64,000 nucleotides of DNA from Leptospira kobayashii (GTDB taxonomy: Bacteria > Spirochaetota > Leptospiria > Leptospirales > Leptospiraceae). The stretch covers positions 3,686,001 to 3,750,000 of the forward strand of contig NZ_AP025028.1 in NCBI RefSeq assembly GCF_003114835.2, written 5' to 3'. Within the stretch, counting starts at the first letter, position 1; each line of letters starts with the position of its first letter. Of this stretch, positions 1 to 9,634 are shown piece by piece. The position numbers and the translations under genes are program-made. Under the pieces are notes generated by a model, which was not told the origin of the DNA, ran no database searches, and was given only the letters and a program-made list of their open reading frames with translations.

Positions 1-93
1 GTATACTTTTTAGTTTCCAATTTTGATAATCCTTTTTTAAACAATGCCCGCAAGGGCGGTAACCCAGATGGATTGCTTCCTTCTCCGAAATAA
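1..93 (+). CDS. possible 3' end of a gene entering the window
   Basis: Frame 1 is open from the first base to a TAA at 91-93 while the other two forward frames stop within 25 bases. The 30 codons end in a Gly/Asn/Pro-rich tail. This could be the C-terminus of a truncated upstream gene, but the stretch is too short to identify and the reading may be chance. Function unknown. Confidence 0.25.
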   Translation, partial: VYFLVSNFDNPFLNNARKGGNPDGLLPSPK

Positions 94-427
94 AGAACAC
101 CCTATTTTCTTTTTTCATTCGTTTTCCCGATTTACAGCTCAGTTTTCCATAGATTTTAAGTTTTGCATTTCCTCCGAAAATGATGACTCGATTTCGAATT
201 TGTTTTCGAAGTTCGGGAGCTTTGATTTGATTATGTCGAATCATTGTTTTATTGACCGGATCAAGTAATGATACCGGCAGAGATCGCCTTTTCCAACCCG
301 AAACTTGCGAAAATTCGTAAACTGTAAGAGGTACCACAAACGATCTCCCTCCCCCGCTCTTTTTCGACTCCCGCTTAAAAAAAATGAGTTGGAACCAGGT
401 TTATCCGGGCAAAACTTTCCTATAGAG
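94..427. other. intergenic stretch without a supported gene
   Basis: About 330 bases with short open frames on the plus strand that show no recognisable protein, no convincing ribosome binding site and an atypical Phe/Ser-rich composition. I treat them as non-coding. It probably carries the promoter of the small gene that follows at 428. No clear hairpin terminator or RNA gene was seen. Confidence 0.35.
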
Positions 428-664
428 ATGACTCCTACACACGCTGTTCAATCTTTTATCAATGCCAAAAAAGAAGGAATTGAGATTCCTTCTTCCACCC
501 TGGAAACCATTCGTAATTTCCGTAAATGGAGAGAACCGGAGTTAATCGGTCTTCGCAATGCCTCTTCCTATTATCCCGATATCTATATTGAAAAAGGAAT
601 GGAAGAAGAGATTACCAGACTTTTAACAGTAGTTAAAAACAGAAACGTAGCCCATAAATTCTAA
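428..664 (+). CDS. small hypothetical protein, 78 aa
   Basis: I do not recognise this protein. The frame is open from 305, but the ATG at 428 is preferred because the upstream part is basic and low in complexity and the ATG has a purine-rich AGAG just before it. The product is charged, soluble and mostly helical in appearance, with no signal peptide or membrane segment. Its TAA overlaps the ATG of the next gene by one base (TAATG), so the two are very likely translated together. That coupling suggests a shared role with the Suppressor-of-fused domain protein, which is inference. Confidence 0.55.
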   Translation: MTPTHAVQSFINAKKEGIEIPSSTLETIRNFRKWREPELIGLRNASSYYPDIYIEKGMEEEITRLLTVVKNRNVAHKF

Positions 665-1809
665 TGAACCCACCAAACCAACCTAAGGTCCTCTACCAAG
701 AGGCAAATCCTTACGGTTCTTTTACTGCTTTTCTAGAAGACGACGGAAGAACCATTTATCTTTACTTACAATCCCATAACAATCCCGAGTGGCCGATGAA
801 ATCCCTTTGGATTCGTAACCTGATAGATGCACCGGAAGAAAGAGATCCTGATGATTTCCGAAAAGGACTCGCACCGGTTCATACAAAAAAAGAAACCAAC
901 ACCGTTCATGCCCTACCCAGTTTGAAAGAAGAGGAAATTCATTTCATTTGGTCGGAAGAAGGAGATGCAGTCGCACTTTTCGTAAATGAAGAACTCTATG
1001 CATATCTTCCTCCTTGGTCCGGAATCAAAGGAGTACATGGCTATTCCAAAGAAGCAAAAGAAGACGCAGCAGCAGCGTCTCCCTTAGGTGATGTGAATAA
1101 CGGAGTGATTGCGGAGCGAGTGAAAGAATCCCGCAAATTTTGGGAAACCGTTTCCGAAAAAAATCATTGGAACAAACTCCAAACTTTACGATTGAATTTT
1201 TTGGAAGAGAGACTAGGAAAACATGAAAAATATTGGTCTGCCGACGGAGGAAAGTATCCTTCTCTCGGGATCGCATCTTTTTTACCGAAGGAATTTCCAG
1301 GAATCAAAATATTCTCAACCATCGGAATGAGTGCACAGAACCAACCATCCGTTGAACTCTATCATAAAAATTTTGAAGATTATGCGCGCATTGAATTGGT
1401 ATTTGCCATCAAACTTTCCAATGAATACGAAGATCATTCCGAATCCTGGATACAACATGTACTCGGAGAGATGATCAAATTTCCTTGGAACACAGGTATA
1501 TGGTTCGGACATTCTCATACGATTCAAAATCCTCGCAAAGATCCTGATCAACTCTACTTGGATTTCAATTGGTTTGTTCTCAAAAATGTAACGGATGAGT
1601 TGGATAAAGACCCGAGTCTCCCTTATCCGAAGCTAAACGGACTCATCTCCGAGAATGGAAGAAGGGTGAATTATTTATTTTTAGTTCCTATCTCGGTGGA
1701 AGAACGAATTTGTTTTCAAAGAGAAGGTTCGCCGAAGTTCTGGGAGACTTGGACCAAAGAAGGTTTCAGTTTTTTTCATGAATCCGAGCGTAGAATGTTG
1801 GAATTCTAA
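664..1809 (+). CDS. Suppressor-of-fused (SUFU) domain protein
   Basis: 381 aa, soluble. The C-terminal half (about residues 200-381) resembles the bacterial SUFU family: a strand ending in ELYHKNF, a hydrophobic strand ELVFAI, a Trp-rich helix before MIKFPWNTG, the GHSHTI turn, and a final LFLVPI strand. The N-terminal ~190 residues are acidic and unassigned. Bacterial SUFU proteins are often poorly characterised; some are proposed immunity proteins in polymorphic toxin loci, but no toxin is visible next door. It starts on the stop codon of the 78-aa gene and is followed 30 bp later by another hypothetical gene. Family assignment is from pattern recognition. Confidence 0.7.
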   Translation: MNPPNQPKVLYQEANPYGSFTAFLEDDGRTIYLYLQSHNNPEWPMKSLWIRNLIDAPEERDPDDFRKGLAPVHTKKETNTVHALPSLKEEEIHFIWSEEGDAVALFVNEELYAYLPPWSGIKGVHGYSKEAKEDAAAASPLGDVNNGVIAERVKESRKFWETVSEKNHWNKLQTLRLNFLEERLGKHEKYWSADGGKYPSLGIASFLPKEFPGIKIFSTIGMSAQNQPSVELYHKNFEDYARIELVFAIKLSNEYEDHSESWIQHVLGEMIKFPWNTGIWFGHSHTIQNPRKDPDQLYLDFNWFVLKNVTDELDKDPSLPYPKLNGLISENGRRVNYLFLVPISVEERICFQREGSPKFWETWTKEGFSFFHESERRMLEF

Positions 1810-1841
1810 GTTTGTAGTTGGAAAAATTACGAATCAAAAAA

Positions 1842-2450
1842 ATGAATCTGTCCGTTACTAATAGTGATATGGCAGAGACTTATACTAAATTTTTTAATCT
1901 GGAATTCGAACCGTTTGATTTAGAACGAATCTTCGAAGCTCGTAATGAATCGACCGGATTCTTTCTCTCTACGGTGTTTCAGAAACGTTTCTCCGAAGAA
2001 GTCAATTTGAAACGCCACGAAGATCAAAAACTTTGGTTTCTTTCAAAAAATTTGCGATACCTTGCTTTAGATGGAATCCAAAAGGTTGCTGATGATAGCG
2101 GAAAACTGGAAAACGCTTCTATCCTCTATCTATTGGTGTTTTTTGATCAATCTTCCATCACTGAGCTTGGTTTTGAAGATACTTGCCATATACTAATGAA
2201 GAGATACGATCTATCTTCTCTGATTTTAAAACTTCCGGACTCGGATCATTTGGAAATTTGGGGAAAAGACTCCACGCGTAAGGTGTATAAGAATGTTTCC
2301 CATCCTAACATCGATTCATTACTCAAATCTCTCTTTCAATCCATCAATAAGAAGGATCATTTTCAATTTGTAGGGATTGAGAGACCCAACCTAGATAAAA
2401 AACAAGGGATTTCCATGGGAAGAAGGGGATTTACGCGCGCAATTGCGTAA
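1842..2450 (+). CDS. hypothetical protein, about 202 aa
   Basis: Not recognised. The frame is open from a TTG at 1818; ATGs lie at 1842 and 1869 and none has a strong ribosome binding site, so the start is uncertain. The product is soluble, mixed charged and hydrophobic, with a central hydrophobic segment (ILYLLVFF) too short and interrupted to be a clear membrane helix. The C-terminus is basic. It follows the SUFU gene by about 30 bp on the same strand and is probably in its transcription unit. Confidence 0.6.
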   Translation: MNLSVTNSDMAETYTKFFNLEFEPFDLERIFEARNESTGFFLSTVFQKRFSEEVNLKRHEDQKLWFLSKNLRYLALDGIQKVADDSGKLENASILYLLVFFDQSSITELGFEDTCHILMKRYDLSSLILKLPDSDHLEIWGKDSTRKVYKNVSHPNIDSLLKSLFQSINKKDHFQFVGIERPNLDKKQGISMGRRGFTRAIA

Positions 2451-2472
2451 TCATTGCCCTTAAAAATGAAAA

Positions 2473-2493
2473 AACCCGCAGGTTTTGCGGGTT
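2473..2493 (-). terminator. intrinsic terminator of the Lys/Ala-rich microgene
   Basis: Perfect 8-bp stem (AACCCGCA at 2473-2480, TGCGGGTT at 2486-2493) with a 5-nt loop. On the minus strand it is followed directly by TTTTTTCATTTTT, a classical rho-independent arrangement. It lies about 60 bp beyond the stop codon of the microgene at 2551-2631. The plus-strand side lacks a T tract, but the stem may also help separate the convergent gene ending at 2450. Confidence 0.8.
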
Positions 2494-2550
2494 CACACAA
2501 TCTTTCTTCGAAAGAATCGAAGTAAAGAGTCTTATGTTTGAATAAGCAGC

Positions 2551-2631
2551 TTACTTCTTTTTCGCAGCTTTCTTTTTTGCAGCCTTTTTCTTTGCGGCTT
2601 TCTTTTTTGCAGCTTTCTTTTTAGCAACCAT
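2551..2631 (-). CDS. 26-aa Lys/Ala pentapeptide-repeat basic microprotein
   Basis: The minus strand encodes Met-Val-Ala-Lys-Lys-Lys followed by four exact Ala-Ala-Lys-Lys-Lys units, then TAA. The ATG is preceded by AAGGA at about 9 bases, and a strong terminator follows, so this looks like a real small gene. The product would be extremely basic and unstructured or helical when bound to acid. Similar Lys/Ala repeats occur in histone H1-like tails and HU-type extensions of several bacteria, so nucleic-acid binding is a reasonable inference. The codons alternate (AAA/AAG, GCT/GCA/GCC/GCG), which argues for selection on the peptide rather than simple DNA slippage. Confidence 0.75.
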   Translation of the reverse strand: MVAKKKAAKKKAAKKKAAKKKAAKKK

Positions 2632-2799
2632 TGGTATCGTCCTTATCTTTTGATTTCAAAAAACCACTGTCCTTGGCAAACAGTAAGTCGATTGATACGA
2701 CATAATTAATTCATCTCAATATTGTTGTAAAGAAAAAATATTTTTTGTAGGAATTTTATTTCATTTTTTATTTTTTCATAAAATAGACTAATACACATT

Positions 2800-3819
2800 C
2801 TACGAAACTTTAACAACAACCTTACCAATTGTCTTACCACTTCGAAAATAATCCAATGCAGGTATCAATTCATCGAAAGAAAACACTTCACCTATCCTTT
2901 GTGGAGATAAATTCAGCTCACTCAGTGATGAAAAATGTTTTTTTAACTCTAACTTCTCATTCCAAAGCCATATCAAATTGAATCCCATCACTGATTTATT
3001 GTCTGAGATCATGGAAAGTGGGTCAATCGATGGTCTAGTTAGGTAGTGATACGCAAGTTTGAACCAATTTTTATGTGATGAAGCAGGTGTAAACACTGCA
3101 CTTCCATAGGTAACAAGCCTTCCCATAGGGGATAACATTGCATAACTGTCGGAAAAATATTGTCCACCGGTGCATTCTAAGACCAAATCCAATCGTTTTT
3201 CTGATAAAATTCTCTTCATCTCTTGTTTAAATGCTTTAGAGCGTATTAAATAAGCATCGAAACCTTCTTCTTTTAGGATAGAATACTTTGATTCATCACC
3301 TACAAGACCGATTGTAAACGCATTCCACTTCTTTGCGATTCGATTAGCAAGTATCCCTACACCACCTGCAGCACTATGAATGAGAACTGTTTGTGAATTT
3401 TTTAAATTACCAAGAGGCAATAATGCATAGTACGCAGTGAGTGCTTGTACTGGAAACGCAGCACCTTCCTCGAAGGACCATGATTTCGGAAGTGCGAATA
3501 CATAATCTTTTTGTACATTAAGATGAGTTGTGTATGCGCCAAATCTAGTAGTGCCGTAAACGGAATCACCTATCTGAAAATCTTTTACATCTTCTCCTTT
3601 AGCAATGATGATGCCAGAAAATTCAAGACCAGGAATAAAACTTTCTTTCGGAGTCGCAGAATATAATCCGAAAACGGAAAAAACATCGGCAAAATTAAAT
3701 CCGATCGCTTTCACTTGAACTGTAACTTCGTCTTTTGCGGGAGAAAAAAGTTCTTCCTCCATTCTCTTCAAACCTTGCAAAGACCCCGTTTTTACGACTC
3801 GATATACTTCTCTCTTCAT
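2800..3819 (-). CDS. zinc-independent MDR oxidoreductase (quinone reductase / VAT1-like)
   Basis: 339 aa medium-chain dehydrogenase/reductase. N-terminal GroES-like domain (1-130) contains GFNFADVF and the GLEFSG turn; the Rossmann domain carries the nucleotide loop SAAGGVG. Structural and catalytic zinc cysteines are absent, which fits the NADPH:quinone oxidoreductase / VAT1 branch rather than alcohol dehydrogenases. It would reduce quinones or enones with NADPH in the cytoplasm; the substrate cannot be read from sequence. Divergent from gcvT with about 85 bp between start codons. The Lys/Ala microgene follows about 170 bp downstream but probably has its own promoter. Confidence 0.8.
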   Translation of the reverse strand: MKREVYRVVKTGSLQGLKRMEEELFSPAKDEVTVQVKAIGFNFADVFSVFGLYSATPKESFIPGLEFSGIIIAKGEDVKDFQIGDSVYGTTRFGAYTTHLNVQKDYVFALPKSWSFEEGAAFPVQALTAYYALLPLGNLKNSQTVLIHSAAGGVGILANRIAKKWNAFTIGLVGDESKYSILKEEGFDAYLIRSKAFKQEMKRILSEKRLDLVLECTGGQYFSDSYAMLSPMGRLVTYGSAVFTPASSHKNWFKLAYHYLTRPSIDPLSMISDNKSVMGFNLIWLWNEKLELKKHFSSLSELNLSPQRIGEVFSFDELIPALDYFRSGKTIGKVVVKVS

Positions 3820-3906
3820 AATATTTTATAAAAAAATCGAATTCCATTGAAAAGAAAAGATTTTTCCATGGCATTAAGTCCCATAAGTTGGGGAAATCAA
3901 GAGAGA

Positions 3907-5025
3907 ATGCAGTTGGAATTAAAACAAACCCCCCTCTATCAAATTCACAAAGAACTGGGAGCCAAAATGGTTCCATTCGGAGGTTGGGATATGCCCGTGC
4001 AATATACGGGAATCATCCAAGAGCACAGCGCAACAAGAACTCATGCCGGTTTATTTGATGTCTCTCATATGGGTGAAATTTTTATTACGGGAAGCGAAGC
4101 GGATATTCTTTCTCTTTTGGAAAAAACTACCTGCAACCAAATCTCTTCTATGTATGACGGACAAGTTCAATACAACGCGGTATTGAATGAGAACGGCGGA
4201 CTCGTAGATGATATCACCGTGTATCGTTTTTCTTCCACAAAATATATGATTTGTTCCAATGCTTCGAATTATCCCGCAGTCGCAGCACATTTGCAAAAGT
4301 ATGTTTCCGGAAATTGTAAAGTGGAAGATGTAAGTAAAGACTGGCACCAAATCGCATTACAAGGACCGAATGCGAATCAAATCCTGGAAAACTATCTGGG
4401 AAAAGATTTAAAAGGGCTTCTCTATTATCATTTTATCGAATTGGAATTAAATGGTGAGACGATCATTCTTTCCCGTACAGGTTATACAGGAGAAGACGGA
4501 TTTGAAATTTATACTTCTCACTCTCTCGGATTAAAACTTTGGAATGAACTGCTTGTACAAGGAAAAGATTTGGGACTTGTTCCTGTAGGTCTTGGTGCTC
4601 GTGATACACTCCGACTCGAAGCAAAGTATCCTTTGTACGGACATGAACTGAATGCGGAATGGTCTCCTGTAGAATCGGGAATCGGTTTTATCGTAAAAGA
4701 AAAAAATCCTCCTTACTTTGCATATGACCGGATTCAAAAAGATAAAAAAGAAAATCCTAAAAAGAAAGTTGTAGGAATCATTTTACAGGAACCAGGTGTG
4801 TTGCGCGAAAATTTTCCCGTCTTTTCTTCCGATGGAAAAGAAATAGGAAAAACAACTTCGGGAACGCATTCCCCTACCAGAAAAGAATCTTTGGGACTTG
4901 CCATGCTTGATTTTGAATTCACCAAAAATCAAACGGAAGTATTCGTAGAGATTCGCGGACAAAAGAAAAAAGCAAAAGTAGAAACGGGGGCTTTCATCAA
5001 AGGAAGCGTTCGTAACCAAAAATAA
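3907..5025 (+). CDS. gcvT: glycine cleavage T protein (aminomethyltransferase)
   Basis: 372 aa from the ATG at 3907, the usual family length. T protein takes the aminomethyl group from lipoyl-H protein, releases ammonia and makes 5,10-methylene-tetrahydrofolate. Conserved features: [14 protein letters not shown] near the N-terminus, [23 protein letters not shown] and [11 protein letters not shown]. The frame is open from 3847, but the preceding residues do not belong to the family and AAGAGAG lies before 3907. First gene of the gcvT-gcvH-gcvP operon. I found no glycine riboswitch in the short leader. Confidence 0.95.
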   Translation: MQLELKQTPLYQIHKELGAKMVPFGGWDMPVQYTGIIQEHSATRTHAGLFDVSHMGEIFITGSEADILSLLEKTTCNQISSMYDGQVQYNAVLNENGGLVDDITVYRFSSTKYMICSNASNYPAVAAHLQKYVSGNCKVEDVSKDWHQIALQGPNANQILENYLGKDLKGLLYYHFIELELNGETIILSRTGYTGEDGFEIYTSHSLGLKLWNELLVQGKDLGLVPVGLGARDTLRLEAKYPLYGHELNAEWSPVESGIGFIVKEKNPPYFAYDRIQKDKKENPKKKVVGIILQEPGVLRENFPVFSSDGKEIGKTTSGTHSPTRKESLGLAMLDFEFTKNQTEVFVEIRGQKKKAKVETGAFIKGSVRNQK

Positions 5026-5069
5026 TCATAAGTCAAAGATCACCAAATATACTTTAAAGAGGAAAAACA

Positions 5070-5462
5070 ATGGCAGTAACAGAAGCAAAAGATGGATACT
5101 ATTATACGGAAAAACACGAATGGGTGAAAGTCGAAGGAGATACTGCTCTTGTTGGAATCACCGATTTCGCACAAAATGCATTAGGTGATATCGTATTCAT
5201 CGACTTACCGAAAGTAGGTAAAAAAATTAATCAAAAAGACAGCTTGGGAACGATTGAATCCGTAAAAGCCGCGGAAGATTTATACGCACCTATCTCGGGA
5301 GAAATTTCCGAAACAAATGCTTCTTTGTCCTCCACTCCAGGCAATGTAAACACAGCACCTTTTGATTCCTGGATGGTAAAACTGAAAGGCATCAACACGG
5401 AAGAACTGAAAGGATTACTCTCAGCTTCCCAATACAAAGAATACGTATCCAAGCTAGATTGA
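5070..5462 (+). CDS. gcvH: glycine cleavage H protein (lipoyl carrier)
   Basis: 130 aa, normal length. H protein carries the aminomethyl intermediate on a lipoyl-lysine arm between the P, T and L proteins. The lipoylation site is the Lys in [15 protein letters not shown], and the N-terminal [12 protein letters not shown] and the [19 protein letters not shown] segment are typical. A good AGAGG precedes the ATG. Lies 44 bp after gcvT and 16 bp before gcvP. The L protein (dihydrolipoamide dehydrogenase) is not in this window. Confidence 0.96.
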   Translation: MAVTEAKDGYYYTEKHEWVKVEGDTALVGITDFAQNALGDIVFIDLPKVGKKINQKDSLGTIESVKAAEDLYAPISGEISETNASLSSTPGNVNTAPFDSWMVKLKGINTEELKGLLSASQYKEYVSKLD

Positions 5463-5478
5463 TTTCAGGAGAAAACAG

Positions 5479-8391
5479 TTGAAGACATACACCCAATCCA
5501 ATCTAAACTCCGTCGACGGCTACGAAGAAACTCTCGCGCCGAGCGATACATTCTTACGCAGACATGTCGGTTCAAACCAAGACAAAGTGAATGAAATGCT
5601 CGATGTGATCGGCTATAAAACTTTGGATGCTTTGATTGATGATGCTGTTCCGAAAAACATCAGATTGAAAAAAACTTTGGAACTACCGAAGCCATTGGGT
5701 GAATATGCACTTCAAACGGAATTGAAAAAGATTGTTTCCAAAAACAAAATCTTTCGTTCTTATATCGGACTCGGTTATCATTCTTGCATCACTCCTCCCG
5801 TGATCCAAAGAAATATCCTGGAAAATCCGGGTTGGTATACTGCTTACACTCCTTATCAAGCGGAGATCGCACAAGGTAGAATGGAAGCTCTCATCAACTT
5901 CCAAACGATGATCACTGATCTTACCGGAATGGAAATCGCAAATGCTTCTCTTTTGGATGAAGGAACTGCCGCAGCAGAAGCGATGAATATGTTATTTTCT
6001 TTGAAAGAAGACAGCCAAGGAAAATCTTTCTTTGTTTCTCAGTCCGTTCATCCTCAAACCTTAGATGTAATTCGAACACGTGCCATTCCTCTCGGGATCA
6101 ATATTGTTGTCGGTTCTTTTAAAAAGATGGTCCCTTCTACCGATTTTTTCGGAGCCATTGTTCAATATCCTTCTACAGACGGAACCGTATTTGATTTTTC
6201 AGAATTCATTGCCAAATTACACGAAGTAGGTGCCAAGTCGGTTGTTGCTGCGGACTTACTTGCACTTACCATATTAAAATCACCCGGTGAGATGAATGCC
6301 GATGTGGTAGTGGGAAGTTCCCAAAGATTCGGATTGCCTCTCGGATTCGGCGGACCACATGCAGGATACTTCGCTACCAAAGAAGAATTCAAAAGAAGTA
6401 TGCCCGGCCGACTTATAGGTGTATCTAAAGATGCACAAGGAAAACCGGGTTATCGTTTGTCTTTACAAACCCGCGAACAACATATCCGACGCGACAAAGC
6501 TACTTCCAATATTTGCACGGCGCAAGTATTACTTGCGGTTTTATCTTCCATGTATGCGGTTTATCATGGACCGAAAGGTTTGAAACAAATTGCATCCAGA
6601 GTACATAGAATGACGACTCTACTTGCAACTGGTTTGGAAAAACTAGGTTACAAAGTGGTATCAAAACCGTATTTCGATACCATTCGAGTGGAACTTTCCA
6701 AAATCACTTCGGCAGAAATCATCCGTTATGCGGAAGACAAAGAGATCAATCTTCGTTCCATTTCCCAACACGTAATCAGCGTATCGTTGGATGAGACTAC
6801 AACGATTTCCGATATCCAGGATCTTTTGGAAGTATTCAATGAAAACAAAGTGACTCATTTTTCCGCAGAAGAACTGGCGCAAAAAGAAGAATGGGCAATC
6901 CCTGAAATTTTGGAAAGAAAGTCTTCTTACCTCACACACCCCGTATTCAACAGCTTTCATACCGAAACTGAAATGCTTCGTTATATCCGAAGACTGGAAG
7001 GAAAAGATTTATCGCTCACTACTTCCATGATTGCACTCGGTTCCTGCACAATGAAACTCAATGCATCTACGGAGATGTATCCTGTCACTTGGCCCGAGTT
7101 GTCCAATATACATCCTTTCGTTCCAGAAAACCAAACGGAAGGTTACAGAAAACTATTCGGCCAATTGGAAAAATGGCTCTGTGAAATCACCGGTTTTGCG
7201 GAAGTATCCCTGCAACCTAACGCTGGTTCGCAAGGTGAATACGCCGGTCTTATGGCAATCCGCAACTATCATCAAAGTAGAAACGACAATCATAGAAACA
7301 TATGTTTGATTCCAATTTCCGCACACGGAACAAATCCCGCTTCCGCAGTGATGGCTGGATTCCAAGTGGTTGCGGTCAATTGTGATGATAACGGAAACAT
7401 TGATGTAGCCGACTTAAAGAAAAAAGCAATCGAACACAAAGATGATCTGGGTGCTCTGATGGTAACATATCCGTCCACTCACGGAGTGTTCGAAGAATCC
7501 ATTGTGGAGATTTGCAATTCGATTCATGAAAACGGCGGACAAGTTTATATGGACGGTGCGAACATGAACGCGCAAGTAGGACTCACTCGTCCTGCCGATA
7601 TAGGTGCCGATGTTTGTCATTTGAATTTGCACAAAACATTCTGTATTCCTCACGGAGGTGGTGGACCGGGAGTCGGGCCGATCGGTGTAGCGGAACACTT
7701 GGCATCCTTTCTTCCTGGACATAGCTTGATTGAAAACGGATCGAATAACAGTCAGTGGGCGGTCTCTTCCGCTCCTTGGGGAAGCGCTTCCATCGTTGTG
7801 ATTTCCTGGGCATACATTGCCATGCTCGGATTTGAAGGATTACAATACGCAACCAAACTTGCCATTTTAAATGCGAACTACATTGCGAAACGACTTGGTT
7901 CTTCTTTCCCCGTTTTATACAAAGGGAATAAGGATTTAGTGGCTCACGAGTGCATTCTGGATATGCGTGGATTCAAAAAAACGAGCGGTGTGGAAGTTGA
8001 AGATATCGCCAAACGTTTGATAGATTTCGGATTTCACTCTCCTACAATGTCTTTCCCTGTTCCCGGTACTCTTATGGTAGAACCTACGGAATCCGAATCA
8101 AAAGAAGAATTGGATCGTTTCATTGATTCCATGCTCAGCATCTTTTCCGAAATCAAAGATATCGAATCAGGAGTCCTTGATAAAACGGATAACCCTTTAA
8201 AAAATTCTCCCCATACTGCGGAAGTGGTGATTTCCGATTCTTGGAATCATAAATATTCCAGAGAACGTGCCGCTTATCCCCTTCCTTGGTTACGAACCCG
8301 TAAATTCTGGCCGAGTGTGGGAAGAGTGGACAATGTGTACGGTGACAGAAACCTGATTTGTTCCTGCATCCCGATGGAACAGTACAGTTAG
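5479..8391 (+). CDS. gcvP: glycine dehydrogenase (decarboxylating), P protein
   Basis: 970 aa single-chain P protein, the fused form in which N- and C-terminal PLP-enzyme halves are one polypeptide. It decarboxylates glycine using PLP and passes the aminomethyl group to lipoyl-H protein. The N-terminal half starts with FLRRHVG; the C-terminal half has the PLP-binding lysine in [17 protein letters not shown]. The start appears to be TTG at 5479, with CAGGAG seven bases upstream and no in-frame ATG before family homology begins. Third gene of the gcv operon; the final [17 protein letters not shown] motif is complete, so it is not truncated. Confidence 0.95.
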   Translation: MKTYTQSNLNSVDGYEETLAPSDTFLRRHVGSNQDKVNEMLDVIGYKTLDALIDDAVPKNIRLKKTLELPKPLGEYALQTELKKIVSKNKIFRSYIGLGYHSCITPPVIQRNILENPGWYTAYTPYQAEIAQGRMEALINFQTMITDLTGMEIANASLLDEGTAAAEAMNMLFSLKEDSQGKSFFVSQSVHPQTLDVIRTRAIPLGINIVVGSFKKMVPSTDFFGAIVQYPSTDGTVFDFSEFIAKLHEVGAKSVVAADLLALTILKSPGEMNADVVVGSSQRFGLPLGFGGPHAGYFATKEEFKRSMPGRLIGVSKDAQGKPGYRLSLQTREQHIRRDKATSNICTAQVLLAVLSSMYAVYHGPKGLKQIASRVHRMTTLLATGLEKLGYKVVSKPYFDTIRVELSKITSAEIIRYAEDKEINLRSISQHVISVSLDETTTISDIQDLLEVFNENKVTHFSAEELAQKEEWAIPEILERKSSYLTHPVFNSFHTETEMLRYIRRLEGKDLSLTTSMIALGSCTMKLNASTEMYPVTWPELSNIHPFVPENQTEGYRKLFGQLEKWLCEITGFAEVSLQPNAGSQGEYAGLMAIRNYHQSRNDNHRNICLIPISAHGTNPASAVMAGFQVVAVNCDDNGNIDVADLKKKAIEHKDDLGALMVTYPSTHGVFEESIVEICNSIHENGGQVYMDGANMNAQVGLTRPADIGADVCHLNLHKTFCIPHGGGGPGVGPIGVAEHLASFLPGHSLIENGSNNSQWAVSSAPWGSASIVVISWAYIAMLGFEGLQYATKLAILNANYIAKRLGSSFPVLYKGNKDLVAHECILDMRGFKKTSGVEVEDIAKRLIDFGFHSPTMSFPVPGTLMVEPTESESKEELDRFIDSMLSIFSEIKDIESGVLDKTDNPLKNSPHTAEVVISDSWNHKYSRERAAYPLPWLRTRKFWPSVGRVDNVYGDRNLICSCIPMEQYS

Positions 8392-8408
8392 GATTTGCCG
8401 GACCTATA

Positions 8409-8729
8409 ATGGAAAGAGTTTACGATAAACATTTTTTCGTCTGCGAAAACAAAAGGGCACCCGGCGAACGGGTGTCTTGTGGAAATCAAGGTTCGGAAGA
8501 AATTTTAAAATTGCTCAAGAAAAAATCGGTAAAGGCGGGAATCACTTATCCTTTTCGAATCCAAAGAGCCGGTTGTATGGAAAGATGCGAACTAGGCCCC
8601 GTGCAAGTATGTTATCCGGAAGGAAAATGGTTCAAACTTCAAACCGAAGCCGACGTGGACATCATTCTGGAACATTATTTCAAAAACGACGATCCTTCCG
8701 CTTACGAACATTTGCTTGTGAAGGAATAG
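8409..8729 (+). CDS. thioredoxin-like [2Fe-2S] ferredoxin
   Basis: 106 aa. The pattern FVCENKR...VSCG near the N-terminus and AGCMERCELGP in the middle supplies the four cysteines typical of thioredoxin-like [2Fe-2S] ferredoxins (the family of Aquifex/Clostridium-type ferredoxins and NuoE C-terminal domains). It would be a small electron carrier in the cytoplasm. The ATG at 8409 is preferred; the frame is open into the end of gcvP. It follows gcvP by 17 bp, so it probably lies in the same operon. Its last 50 bp overlap the 3' end of the convergent RluA-type gene. Confidence 0.82.
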   Translation: MERVYDKHFFVCENKRAPGERVSCGNQGSEEILKLLKKKSVKAGITYPFRIQRAGCMERCELGPVQVCYPEGKWFKLQTEADVDIILEHYFKNDDPSAYEHLLVKE

Positions 8730-9552
8730 ATTTTTTATTTTCCAATTTCGTTTTGCCCTTTTTGATTTCCGACTTTTCCTTTGGAACACCATGCTCTAAC
8801 GGATCAGGTTGTATCTTATCCTCTTCATTACCGCCACTCTCACCCAAACCGAATTCAAAACCGCTGACAAGACCTGTAATGAACGGAGGAACCTCCGTGC
8901 GTAAAAATATTTCTTTCCCGCTAAACGGATGTAAGAAGGAAATCGACCAGGAATGCAAAGCCATTCTGGAATAGGATTTTTCATCTTCTCCGTACTTTTT
9001 GTCCCCGACGATAGGATGTTTTTCATCCGCAAAATGGACTCTGATTTGGTTTTTACGACCAGTTAACAGATCCACTTCGACCAGAGAATAATTTTTGGTT
9101 TCTTTCAGCACCTTGTACAAAGTGTGAGATAATTTTCCAAGAGAAGGTTCTTTCGTGGAATAGACGACTTGTGCTTTGTTTTCGGTAAGATAGGATGTGA
9201 TAGTTCCGGAAGGTTTGTCCCAATTGCCGTGAGTCACCGCTATGTATTTTTTCTTCGTCTTATCCCAATCCGATTGTAATTTTAATTTTGCATCTTCCGT
9301 TTTTGCAAAGATTAGAACACCCGAAGTATCCCGATCCAAACGATGAACGATAAAAATCCTTCTTTTGGATTGGATACTTCCTTTTTTTACATAATCGGTC
9401 AAAGCAGCGTAAGCGGTTTTTGTTTTTTCCGAATCCGTAGCAACAGTAAGTAGTCCGGCCGGCTTATCTACAACCAAGATGTCGTTGTCTTCGTATAAGA
9501 TGGTTAGTCCTTTGGGAAGAAATCGGGTATTTGTTTTGGAAAATTTTGTCAT
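8680..9552 (-). CDS. RluA-family RNA pseudouridine synthase
   Basis: 290 aa from the ATG at 9552 (an earlier in-frame start at 9597 is possible but lacks homology). It isomerises specific uridines in rRNA or tRNA. The core runs from LYEDNDILVVDKPAG to GDKKYG; the catalytic Asp is in HRLDRDTSG, and the RNA-binding LTGRKNQIRVHF motif is intact. No S4 domain is visible at the N-terminus. After about residue 225 there is a Lys/Glu-rich tail of some 60 residues that is unusual for the family. This tail is encoded by DNA that overlaps the ferredoxin gene on the other strand. Confidence 0.88.
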   Translation of the reverse strand: MTKFSKTNTRFLPKGLTILYEDNDILVVDKPAGLLTVATDSEKTKTAYAALTDYVKKGSIQSKRRIFIVHRLDRDTSGVLIFAKTEDAKLKLQSDWDKTKKKYIAVTHGNWDKPSGTITSYLTENKAQVVYSTKEPSLGKLSHTLYKVLKETKNYSLVEVDLLTGRKNQIRVHFADEKHPIVGDKKYGEDEKSYSRMALHSWSISFLHPFSGKEIFLRTEVPPFITGLVSGFEFGLGESGGNEEDKIQPDPLEHGVPKEKSEIKKGKTKLENKKSIPSQANVRKRKDRRF

Positions 9553-9634
9553 CAAATCTTTTCTTTGTCGGTCAAAGATAGAATCACATAGAAACAAAGA
9601 AGATTCAATTTCTATTTTTCATCGTTTTACTACT

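Noticed and set aside
44..268. 74-codon plus-strand frame near the window start
   Set aside because: Low-complexity Phe/Ser-rich sequence, no ribosome binding site and no family resemblance.
3820..3906. glycine riboswitch before gcvT
   Set aside because: The leader is under 90 bases and shows no tandem aptamer structure.
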